From contig CAYMUL010000022.1 in NCBI GenBank assembly GCA_964393605.1, positions 1-56,947 on the forward strand: DNA of 56,947 nucleotides, in the 5' to 3' direction. Positions 24,088-31,946 of the stretch are shown piece after piece. The notes under the pieces were generated by a model. It was not told where the DNA came from and made no database searches. It worked only from the letters and a program-made list of their open reading frames with translations. The DNA is from CAYMUL01 sp964393605 (GTDB lineage: Bacteria; Bacteroidota; Ignavibacteria; Ignavibacteriales; Ignavibacteriaceae). Position numbers and translations under genes: made by a program. The first letter of the stretch is position 1, and the number at the start of each line of letters is the position of its first letter.

Positions 24088-25971
24088 TTACTTCATCAAA
24101 GTTAATTTCTTTGTAGAAGAATAACTTCCTGCTTCAAGTTTGTAGAAATAAACTCCACTGCTTAATTGTGAGCCATCAAAACTGATGCTATAATTTCCTG
24201 CTGACTTAACTTCATCAATTAAAACAGAAACAACATTTCCGAGAACGTTGTAAATCTTCAACGTAACTTTTTCCTGTTGAGGAATAGAAAATGAAATTGT
24301 TGTGCTCGGGTTGAACGGATTCGGATAGTTCTGCTTCAACTCGAAATTTGATACAACGGCAGATTTATCTTCATTCGAAGTAATGCCGGAAGGTTCAATT
24401 ACAAAATTAAGATTTGCAGAAGTGTGCGAAACATAATCTAATGTAACGTTATAAACACGGCTGTCATTAAATCCAATTGCATTTGCCATCACTTTGTAAT
24501 CGCCGGGGACTAATCCCGAAAGAACAAAACTTCCGGTTTCATCTGCAAAAGAATATCCGGCAACTTCTAAGTTTGCATCAAGTGCGATGATAGATGAACC
24601 GACAAGCGCATTGCCAAGAGCATCTTTCACAGAGCCAATTACAGCGGCATTTCCTGAATCGCTGAATGCTTTAACGGTAAAGTTAATTCCCGATACTACA
24701 CCTGCTTCGGCAACCGGAATTGAATCTGCATTTCTCCAATTCATTGTCGTTGTACCGTCGTAACGGAAATAAGTCGGACGATAACCATGCATTGGTTTTG
24801 CAAGCATGATATAATCACCGGGGACTAAATTGCTGAATTCATAATTGCCGAGAGAATCAGAAATTACTCCGTATCTCTTCCAGTGCCAACCCGTACTCGG
24901 TGAAGCGGTTTGTTTTCTGAATGCAATCAAGTGAGATTCTACGCCTGTTTGGGATGTATCGGAAACAGTTCCGGTGATTCCGTTTGCATAGACAGGTTTA
25001 TGTGATAGTACAAAGTTCACATTTGCAACAGGTGCACTCACGCCGATTCTGTCAGCTTCTGAGAAAGTTCTCTTGTCATCATAATATTCACCGAAGTAGT
25101 TATGATCAAATGGAGAAGCATAAACAACAACGGTATCGCCTTCTTTAACATTGATGCTGTAATTGCCGAGCGAATCTGTTTTGCCCGGATAATATCTCCA
25201 GTGATGTGAATTGTTTCTTACTTTATAAACTTTAATCCATGCTCTTAACGGATTGCCGAGCGAATCAGCAACGCTTCCACTAACTGCATGCATCGTTGGG
25301 GGAACGACAGATGCAAGTCCGATAGAAACGTTTTGAGAATCATTGCCTGCAACTACAATTAACGTAGCTTCTTGTTTTGTTGCTACATTATCAAAGTACT
25401 CTGACACGAAACCATGTTTTGAAGTTTGTAAATAATATGATCCGGCAGGAACACTCTTTGAAAATACGCCGGCAGAATTTGTATAAACATAAGCATAACC
25501 TGCGGCATTGGAAGAAGAAAAGAGAAGCACTTTTGCATTACTCAACGGTGAGTTGTCGTCATCTTTAACAACGGTTCCGGCAACAACGCCTTTAACGATT
25601 GGCGTAGGAGCAGGGACGGTAACTTCAACGCTGTTTGAAGGATCGCTAACTCCTGTGGAATTTTTTGCTTTAACATTATAAGAATAAGTATTGCCTGTGT
25701 GAACGTGCATATCTTTATAATTGGAACTCCAAGTCGAGCCAATTTTTACAAAAGGAGTAGTATCGTTTAAGCCGCCGTTTCTGCGATATATTTCATAAAC
25801 GGTTCCGGTTGAAGGGGAAGGAATGCCTGTCCATAATAGTTTTACATATTTGCTGTTTCCGCTTGAAATTACTTCAGCGGTTAGATATGTCGGTGCCGGT
25901 GGTTGCGCCATAACGGCGGAAATTCCGACAACGAAAATAAAAATAAAGAGAAGAGAAAATATTTTTTTCAT
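24088..25971 (-). CDS. T9SS cargo with fibronectin-III and carboxypeptidase-regulatory-like domains
   Basis: 627 residues. A signal peptide (1-22) is followed by one fibronectin type III domain (about 25-120; VKLLWTGIPSPSTGTVYEIYR) and four CarboxypepD_reg-like beta-sandwich repeats (about 130-530; each with a VxGxVxDxxGxPL-like strand and a LGNYxFxxLxPGDY-like strand). The C-terminus is a T9SS type-A domain (NYPNPFNPSTTISF… KKLTLMK). These folds are structural, so a surface scaffold or adhesin role is inferred. GAGGAAACG ahead of the ATG is a good ribosome site. The gene is single, with its own terminator. Confidence 0.87.
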   Translation of the reverse strand: MKKIFSLLFIFIFVVGISAVMAQPPAPTYLTAEVISSGNSKYVKLLWTGIPSPSTGTVYEIYRRNGGLNDTTPFVKIGSTWSSNYKDMHVHTGNTYSYNVKAKNSTGVSDPSNSVEVTVPAPTPIVKGVVAGTVVKDDDNSPLSNAKVLLFSSSNAAGYAYVYTNSAGVFSKSVPAGSYYLQTSKHGFVSEYFDNVATKQEATLIVVAGNDSQNVSIGLASVVPPTMHAVSGSVADSLGNPLRAWIKVYKVRNNSHHWRYYPGKTDSLGNYSINVKEGDTVVVYASPFDHNYFGEYYDDKRTFSEADRIGVSAPVANVNFVLSHKPVYANGITGTVSDTSQTGVESHLIAFRKQTASPSTGWHWKRYGVISDSLGNYEFSNLVPGDYIMLAKPMHGYRPTYFRYDGTTTMNWRNADSIPVAEAGVVSGINFTVKAFSDSGNAAVIGSVKDALGNALVGSSIIALDANLEVAGYSFADETGSFVLSGLVPGDYKVMANAIGFNDSRVYNVTLDYVSHTSANLNFVIEPSGITSNEDKSAVVSNFELKQNYPNPFNPSTTISFSIPQQEKVTLKIYNVLGNVVSVLIDEVKSAGNYSISFDGSQLSSGVYFYKLEAGSYSSTKKLTLMK

Positions 25972-25993
25972 CGTTTCCTCGATTGGTTAAATT

Positions 25994-26022
25994 AATATAA
26001 TTAGTTGATTAAAATTGCTCAA
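25994..26022 (-). promoter_or_regulatory. Possible sigma70-like promoter for the 24088-25971 gene
   Basis: On the minus strand, TTGAGC (26017-26022), a 17-bp spacer and TATATT (25994-25999) lie 23 bp upstream of the ATG. The elements are imperfect and the region is AT-rich, so chance is possible. Confidence 0.3.
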
Positions 26023-26159
26023 TTCAAAATCAAAAACAAAGAACATTTTTATGTTTTGATAACCGATGTGAAATTATCACAGCATAATGTTAGTTAAATT
26101 TTGACGCGAATAGGACACCCTCCACTCTCTTTTGGTTTAAATGATTATCTTTGAATCGA

Positions 26160-26822
26160 ATGAAAAGAAATTTTATGAACGGAGCCGAAATGTTTGCAAT
26201 TTTTATCCTATTAGCCCTTTTTTCCCCCTTAATTGCTCAAAGTTCCGATGCGGAATTAGTGCAAGTGAAACAGATTATTCCCGATTTAGTTCTCGATATT
26301 CGTTATGCAACTATCAATAATTTTACAGGGCAAAAACTTTATACGACAAGCGAAGCATATCTCGCACTTGGTGCAATTAAAAAATTAAAATTGGTTCAAG
26401 ACAGTTTAAAGAAAATCACTACTCACAACGGAACTAATTATCCGCAGGGATTGGCTTTGAAGTTGTACGATGGTTATCGTCCTCGCTCGGTGCAATATTT
26501 GATGTTTGAGATTGTTCCCAATCCGATTTATGTTGCCGATCCGGGCACTGGTTCAGTTCACAATCGCGGCGGTGCTGTTGATGTTTCAATTGTTGATCGT
26601 GCAACCGGGCAAGAAATTCCGATGCCGACAGATTTTGATTTCTTCGGCGAACAGGCAAGTCATACGTACAATAATCTTCCTCCGAATATAATTGCAAACA
26701 GAACATTGCTTTTTAATATGATGACGCAAGTTGCAGGTTTCATATCTTACACAAGTGAATGGTGGCATTATCATTATCCCCCCTCGACAAGTTATCCATT
26801 ATTAGATTTTCAGATGAAGTGA
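26160..26822 (+). CDS. VanX/DdpX-type D-Ala-D-Ala dipeptidase (peptidase M15D)
   Basis: Zinc dipeptidase of about 220 residues. The ATG at 26160 starts a signal peptide (MKRNFMNGAEMFAIFILL…IAQ); a TTG at 26151 is also in frame. Family motifs are all present: the opening IPDLVLDIRYAT, YDGYRPRSVQ, the zinc site SVHNRGGAVDVS (His and Asp ligands) and EWWHYHY (catalytic Glu and third ligand His). Such enzymes cleave D-Ala-D-Ala in the periplasm, usually for peptidoglycan turnover rather than glycopeptide resistance. No vanH or vanA neighbours are seen. The stop is 7 nt before the next gene. Confidence 0.92.
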   Translation: MKRNFMNGAEMFAIFILLALFSPLIAQSSDAELVQVKQIIPDLVLDIRYATINNFTGQKLYTTSEAYLALGAIKKLKLVQDSLKKITTHNGTNYPQGLALKLYDGYRPRSVQYLMFEIVPNPIYVADPGTGSVHNRGGAVDVSIVDRATGQEIPMPTDFDFFGEQASHTYNNLPPNIIANRTLLFNMMTQVAGFISYTSEWWHYHYPPSTSYPLLDFQMK

Positions 26823-26829
26823 GATTGAC

Positions 26830-29127
26830 ATGAAAAAATTTTTTATTGCCACATTGTTTTTTATCTCCTCACTACTTGCGCAAAATGAATTTGCGGTGAA
26901 TACATTTACAGATTCTTCACAGCGTGCGCCGATAATTGCAACCGATCAAAATGGAAATTTTGTAGTTGTTTGGCAATCGCTGAACCAAGTTTCTGCAAAT
27001 TCAGGTTATGATATTTATATGCAGAAGTTTAATGCGAACGATCAAAAAATTAGCGGTGAAGTTTTAGTAAATAATTTGATTACATCGGGCGAACAGGAAC
27101 GCGCGGCAATTGCTCTTTCGCCGCAAGGGAAGGGAATAATCGTTTGGGCTTCGTTCATCGATAACACAAATCTTTACGATATTAAAGGAAGAATGTTTGA
27201 TTTCAATTCTTCAACTATGGCGGATGAGTTTTTAATTAACACAACACGCGCAAATTCTCAATCAAATCCCGATGTTGCGGTTAACGACAATGGCGAGTTT
27301 GTTGTTGTTTGGGATTCATGGAATCAAGATGCCTCGGATAGAGGAGTGTTCGCACAAAAATATTCTTCAACAGGTTCGACAATCGGCAGCGAGTTTTTGG
27401 TAAATCAATTTCAAAATTACAGTCAGGCGAAACCAAAAACAGAATTTATAACGAACAATAAATACGCGGTCGTGTGGGAATCATTCAATCAAGAAACGGG
27501 AAGCAACGTCGGGTATGGAATGTTCGGAAGAATTTTTGAATTCACCGGAAACACAAACACGGATGAATTTCAAATTAACACGCACGTAACAGATTATCAA
27601 TGGTTCGGAGAGTTGTGCGCAATTGACGATACTTCCTTCGCCGTTGTTTGGTGCAGTTGGGAACAGGATGGCGATGACGGCGGAATTTTTATTCAACGTT
27701 TTAATTTGAATGGTAACAAACTCGGTGCGGAATCTCAAGTGAATAAATCAACAGCGCAATATCAATGGCTTCCCCGTGTAAAAAAATTGAGTGGAAAGAA
27801 TCTCGCGGTAGTTTGGTCAAGCTGGAAACAGGATGGAGACCGCGAAGGAATTTATTGCGCTTTCATAAATGAATTCAACAACAGAATTTCTTTTGAAACG
27901 AAAGTGAATGCTACTACGGTTTCATATCAATGGGAGCCGGATTTCATCATCAAAAATAACGAAGAGATTTTAGTTGTTTGGGCGAGCAACAATCAAGTTG
28001 GAACAGATTACGACATCATCGCGCGAAAAGTTAAACCGCAAATTGCCGAGAAGGTTATCAATCCTAATTCCTACTCACATGCAAACGGTAAAACTACTTC
28101 GAAGATGATTGTGCATGTAGTTGATTCATCGCAGACGAACGGGCATCAGTACGAAGTTTCTTTCGATACTATTTCTTCTTCAAAATATTTTGCGCATGTG
28201 AAAGACTTAAATACGAATCAATTCAAAGTTCAAAATTTCCCGATTGATAAAGGCACCGGCATTTTCTATTTAACTTCTGTTTTTGATGGCGTTGCGGTTG
28301 AATTTATTCCCGACTTTAAACTTGAATTGGATGTTGTTAATTCTAAATTCAAAAAAAATTCTTCGACGAATATTTCTTTCTCACTTTCGCTTCCGGCTTC
28401 GGGACAGAAACTACTTGCGCCGATAGACGTTGTTTTTATTTGGGGAAATACAGATACGCTTCCTTCAGGGCAATACGCAAATCCGCTTGATACAGCACTT
28501 GGCATAAACGGGCAAAAAAATGTTTTGATTCCATTTAAAGCGATGAACATTACAGACGGCGGTAAGTTGACTATTTTAATCAAAGAAAATAATGCGACTA
28601 AAAATTTCAAGTGGGACCCAACCGAAGATATTGTATTTATTACTCCGCCGCCGTATCAAGTAACTGCGTTCAATACTCATGCGCAAATTAACAGCGTCGC
28701 GCCGACAGGAACTATCGTTATGCCCTCCGCCGGCGATTCACATTTTGTTTTTACAAAGCGACCGATAACTCCCGGCGACAAATTTAATTTTACAACTTCC
28801 GCTAATCTTATTATTGCTGAAGATGATGAACGATTTATCATAAATACTTTTAAATTATTTCAGAACTATCCCAATCCGTTTAATCCGTCAACAGTAATCA
28901 GTTATCAGCTTTCAGTGTCCAGCAATGTAGTCTTAAAAATATTTGATGTACTTGGAAATGAAGTTGCAACATTGATAAATAACGAATGGAAAGAAGCAGG
29001 CTACCATAATTATCAATTATCTCCCGATGCATCGGGATTCAATTATCAATTGTCAAGCGGAATATATTTTTATCAACTTCGTGCTGGAAGTTTTTCTGCA
29101 GTAAAGAAGTTTATCTTGTTGAAATAA
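26830..29127 (+). CDS. T9SS cargo with seven VVW-type propeller repeats
   Basis: 765 residues. A signal peptide (1-17) is followed by about seven repeats of roughly 50 residues carrying a VVWxSxNQ core (VVVWQSLNQ, IIVWASFID, VVVWDSWNQD, AVVWESFNQ, AVVWCSWEQ, AVVWSSWKQ, LVVWASNNQ), probably one seven-bladed propeller. A beta-rich region (about 400-660) and a T9SS type-A domain complete the protein. The sorting domain is longer than usual because a palindromic element is inserted (HNYQLSPDASGFNYQL). It follows the VanX-type gene by 7 nt, a likely two-gene operon. Confidence 0.87.
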   Translation: MKKFFIATLFFISSLLAQNEFAVNTFTDSSQRAPIIATDQNGNFVVVWQSLNQVSANSGYDIYMQKFNANDQKISGEVLVNNLITSGEQERAAIALSPQGKGIIVWASFIDNTNLYDIKGRMFDFNSSTMADEFLINTTRANSQSNPDVAVNDNGEFVVVWDSWNQDASDRGVFAQKYSSTGSTIGSEFLVNQFQNYSQAKPKTEFITNNKYAVVWESFNQETGSNVGYGMFGRIFEFTGNTNTDEFQINTHVTDYQWFGELCAIDDTSFAVVWCSWEQDGDDGGIFIQRFNLNGNKLGAESQVNKSTAQYQWLPRVKKLSGKNLAVVWSSWKQDGDREGIYCAFINEFNNRISFETKVNATTVSYQWEPDFIIKNNEEILVVWASNNQVGTDYDIIARKVKPQIAEKVINPNSYSHANGKTTSKMIVHVVDSSQTNGHQYEVSFDTISSSKYFAHVKDLNTNQFKVQNFPIDKGTGIFYLTSVFDGVAVEFIPDFKLELDVVNSKFKKNSSTNISFSLSLPASGQKLLAPIDVVFIWGNTDTLPSGQYANPLDTALGINGQKNVLIPFKAMNITDGGKLTILIKENNATKNFKWDPTEDIVFITPPPYQVTAFNTHAQINSVAPTGTIVMPSAGDSHFVFTKRPITPGDKFNFTTSANLIIAEDDERFIINTFKLFQNYPNPFNPSTVISYQLSVSSNVVLKIFDVLGNEVATLINNEWKEAGYHNYQLSPDASGFNYQLSSGIYFYQLRAGSFSAVKKFILLK
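29006..29052. repeat. In-frame palindromic element in sorting domain (copy 1)
   Basis: Core palindrome TCCCGATGCATCGGGA (29022-29037) is flanked by AATTATCAATT-type sequence on both sides. It encodes about NYQLSPDASGFNYQL between the KEAGYH and SSGIYFYQL segments. A near-identical copy lies in the coding sequence at 46268-46314. Confidence 0.85.
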
Positions 29128-29267
29128 ATTTTCACCAATTAATTTGAAAATATAAAGTTAAGGCATAATTTTGATTACAATTTTAGTAATTACAAATGAG
29201 ATAAATTTGCAACCGGATAAAACGAATATAATCAGAATCGTTGCGATTCAAACTTAGGCGAATAATT

Positions 29268-29581
29268 ATGGATAAATATTGTTTAACGTCTTTCCATACT
29301 AAATATTATGCGCATGAATTGACAAAGCGAATTCCACCGGATAATTTACAGAAGTTCACAACAGCACTTTTGGATGCGCAAGTAGATTTAAATCCCCATC
29401 AAGTTGAGGCGGCACTTTTCGCATTTCGATCTCCGCTTTCGAATGGAGCAATTCTTGCTGATGAAGTTGGATTGATGAAATTGATGCAGCAAAAGAAAAT
29501 TTAATCGGTGAAATTGAAAGAAGATTAAAACAAAATGTTATTTTAGAGCAATTGTTTGTAATAAGATGGAATCTAAAATGA
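29268..29581 (+). pseudogene. Internally deleted SNF2/DEAD-type helicase
   Basis: The N-terminus (MDKYCLTSFHTKYYAHELTK… VDLNPHQVEAALFAFRSPLS…ILADEVGL) is that of large SNF2-family helicases found in defence loci, where ADEVGLGKT is the Walker A motif. Here it stops at ADEVGL (about nt 29473). In the next frame the sequence continues EIDAAKENLIGEIERRLKQN… LFVIRWNLK, which reads like the helicase C-terminus, up to a TGA at 29579-29581. So roughly 70 residues of N-terminus are joined to 35 of C-terminus, out of frame, with the whole ATPase lost. The TGA overlaps the ATG of the next gene (ATGA), a relic of the original operon. Confidence 0.75.
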
Positions 29582-29793
29582 AAAAAGTACTAACTACTGA
29601 ACTCTTCGAAAAATTTGAACATGTTTGTTATCTGCTTGAAGGAGTTGAATGTTGGAGCGCAAGAGAGATGCACGAAATTCTTGGTTACTTCAAGTGGGAT
29701 AATTTTATTAACGTAATCGAGAAATCGAAAAACGCATGTGAAACCGCTGGTGAGATGATCACAGATCATTTTGCCGTATCGGGAAAATGGTAG
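29578..29793 (+). pseudogene. Truncated DinD-like gene
   Basis: About 71 residues from the ATG at 29578: KKVLTTELFEKFEHVCYLLE, GVECWSAREMHEILGYFKWD and so on, ending SDHF-like TDHFAVSGKW. It parallels the first ~70 residues of the full-length DinD protein encoded at 30887-31738 and then stops. It is probably a broken paralogue; a functional short protein cannot be excluded. Confidence 0.7.
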
Positions 29794-29844
29794 ACCTTGG
29801 AAGCAATAAGTAGAGAAAAAGAAATTTATTTTTTAAGGTAATGT

Positions 29845-30882
29845 ATGAATAATCAAGATGAAAAGTCATTCAGCGATATTATTCTTTATACATCTGAATC
29901 CGGGGATGTAAAAGTTGAAGTATTATTTAGCGAAGAGACTTTCTGGCTCTCGCAAAAAAAAATATCTCAACTTTTTGGTGTGGAAGTTAATACGGTTAAC
30001 TATCACTTAAAAGAAATCTATGTAAGCGGTGAGCTGAAGGAAGAATCAACTATTCGAAAAATTCGAATAGTTCGAAAAGAAGGAACAAGAGATGTAGCAA
30101 GAGTAATTGATTATTATAATCTCGATTCAATCATTGCTGTCGGCTACCGTGTCAATAGTTTCCAAGCAACTCAGTTTAGAATTTGGGCTACAAGAACTCT
30201 CCGAGAATTCATGATTAAAGGTTTTGTCCTTGATGACCAACGCTTAAAACAAGGGCAACGGTTCGGTAAAGATTATTTTGATGAACTCTTAGAACGCATA
30301 CGCGAAATACGCGCCAGTGAACGAAGATTCTATCAAAAGATAACCGATATTTACCAACAATGCAGTATTAATTATAGCCAAGATGCTGAAATCACACGTA
30401 AATTTTATAAGACGGTCCAAAACAAACTCCATTGGGCTGTAACCGGCAAAACCGCTGCTCAACTTATCGCCGAAAGAGCGGATTCATCTAAACCGCAAAT
30501 GGGATTACTAACCTGGAAAAATTCTCCGAAAGGTAAAATTGTTAAAAGTGATGTCGCCGTAGCCAAGAATTATTTAACAGAAAAAGAAATTAAAGAACTT
30601 GAACGCATTGTCTCTATGTATTTAGATTATGCCGAGAACCAGGCTGCCCGGCAAATACCTATGAAAATGTCTGACTGGGTTAATAAATTGGATGCGTTTT
30701 TACAGTTTAACGAATATGATATTTTGAAAGATGCCGGTAAAATGAGCCATGAAGTTGCTATTAAACTTGCCGAGGATGAATACGATAAGTTTAGAGTTAT
30801 ACAAGATTACAATTATGAAAGTGATTTTGACGAAGTAGTCAAAAAGCTTAGTACAAAGAATATATCAGGGAAAAGGAAATAG
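29845..30882 (+). CDS. rhuM: RhuM-family protein
   Basis: 345 residues matching the virulence-RhuM family. An N-terminal winged-helix-like segment (FWLSQKKISQLFGVEVNTVNYHLKEI) and the conserved stretch YYNLDSIIAVGYRVNS followed by FRIWATRTLREFMIKGF are the family signature. A C-terminal helical region contains LLTWKNSPKGKIVKSDVAVAKNYL. The biochemical role is not established; homologues are common inside restriction-modification islands. An AAGGTAATGT stretch precedes the ATG. Only 4 nt separate it from dinD, so it heads the operon leading to mod. Confidence 0.88.
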   Translation: MNNQDEKSFSDIILYTSESGDVKVEVLFSEETFWLSQKKISQLFGVEVNTVNYHLKEIYVSGELKEESTIRKIRIVRKEGTRDVARVIDYYNLDSIIAVGYRVNSFQATQFRIWATRTLREFMIKGFVLDDQRLKQGQRFGKDYFDELLERIREIRASERRFYQKITDIYQQCSINYSQDAEITRKFYKTVQNKLHWAVTGKTAAQLIAERADSSKPQMGLLTWKNSPKGKIVKSDVAVAKNYLTEKEIKELERIVSMYLDYAENQAARQIPMKMSDWVNKLDAFLQFNEYDILKDAGKMSHEVAIKLAEDEYDKFRVIQDYNYESDFDEVVKKLSTKNISGKRK

Positions 30883-30886
30883 CTAA

Positions 30887-31738
30887 ATGAAAAAAGAACT
30901 TATTGCTGAACTATTCCAAAAGTTTGAAAACGCTTGTTATCTCTTACAAGGTGTTGAATGCTGGAGTGCAAGAGAGTTGCAAAATATTTTTAATTATACT
31001 CAATGGCGTAACTTTGAGAACATCATAGCTAAGGCAAAGGATGCTTGCGTTAACGCCGGAGAATCTGTTTCCGATCATTTTGCTGATATCAGCAAAACGA
31101 TACCAATGCCTAAAGGAGCCGCTAAAACCATTAATGACATTGCTCTTACAAGATACGCTTGTTATCTTGTCGCTCAAAACGGTGACCCATCAAAACCTGA
31201 AATTGCATTTGCGCAAACTTACTTCGCAGTTCAAACTCGCAAACAAGAAATAATTGAAAAGCGATTGTTGGATGTAGCTCGTGTAACTGCACGTGAAAAA
31301 CTATCTCATTCGGAGAAGAAACTTTCTTCGATAATTTATGAAAGAGGTGTTGACGAAAAAGGTTTTGCAATTATCCGCTCTAAAGGTGATCAAGCTTTGT
31401 TTGGCGGACTGAATACTCAAATGATGAAAAGCAGATTGGATATTCCTACCGGAAGACCTTTAGCAGATTTTTTACCAACGCTAACCATTAAAGCGAAAGA
31501 TTTTGCAACCGAATTAACAAGTCATAATGTTGTTGAAAAAAATCTGCATGGACACGAGCAAATTTCCGAAGAACATGTTGATAATAATCTTGCAGTTAGA
31601 AAAATATTAAAAGAACGTGGTGTTAAACCCGAAAATCTTCCACCTTCTGAGGATGTTATAAAAGTAGAGAGAAGGCTTAAAGGCGACGAGAAGAAATTGC
31701 TAAAAGAAGCAAAAAAGGGAAAGACAACTAAGAGGTAA
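30887..31738 (+). CDS. dinD: DinD-like DNA-damage-inducible protein
   Basis: 283 residues. An N-terminal BRO/KilA-like region (GVECWSARELQNIFNYTQW… AKDACVNAGESVSDHF) is followed by GAAKTINDIALTRYACYLVA and AQTYFAVQTRKQEI, hallmarks of DinD. A C-terminal helical part (RGVDEKGFAIIRSKGDQALF… ILKERGVKPENLPPSED) follows. Escherichia coli DinD is SOS-induced and inhibits RecA filament activity; the same role here is inferred only. No LexA-like box was noticed upstream. It sits between rhuM and the small gene with 4-nt gaps. Confidence 0.88.
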   Translation: MKKELIAELFQKFENACYLLQGVECWSARELQNIFNYTQWRNFENIIAKAKDACVNAGESVSDHFADISKTIPMPKGAAKTINDIALTRYACYLVAQNGDPSKPEIAFAQTYFAVQTRKQEIIEKRLLDVARVTAREKLSHSEKKLSSIIYERGVDEKGFAIIRSKGDQALFGGLNTQMMKSRLDIPTGRPLADFLPTLTIKAKDFATELTSHNVVEKNLHGHEQISEEHVDNNLAVRKILKERGVKPENLPPSEDVIKVERRLKGDEKKLLKEAKKGKTTKR

Positions 31739-31742
31739 TTAT

Positions 31743-31946
31743 ATGTGCAGAACACCAGATCAAATACTTTCCACTAGAATATTCCAAAAGGTCCAAGATC
31801 AAAATCTAATGAGTGTCGAAGATTTTACAAGATTTACCTCCAGATTCAATGACGGCTCATTAAGCAAAGAAGACATTCTACTTTATATTGAAAATAAGGT
31901 TGAATCTGAACTTCACCCGGTAACTGATGAGACTAGCCATGAGTAG
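31743..31946 (+). CDS. Small protein coupled to the Rad50/RloC-like ATPase
   Basis: 67 residues, acidic, no recognised domain (MCRTPDQILSTRIFQKVQDQ…). It starts 4 nt after dinD and its stop overlaps the ATPase start at 31939 by 8 nt, so the two are probably translated together. A regulatory partner or antitoxin for the ATPase is an attractive guess from position only. Confidence 0.65.
   Translation: MCRTPDQILSTRIFQKVQDQNLMSVEDFTRFTSRFNDGSLSKEDILLYIENKVESELHPVTDETSHE

Noticed and set aside
26160..26822. Vancomycin-resistance gene cluster
   Set aside because: A VanX-type dipeptidase alone, with signal peptide and no vanH, vanA, vanR or vanS neighbours; ordinary peptidoglycan turnover is more likely.
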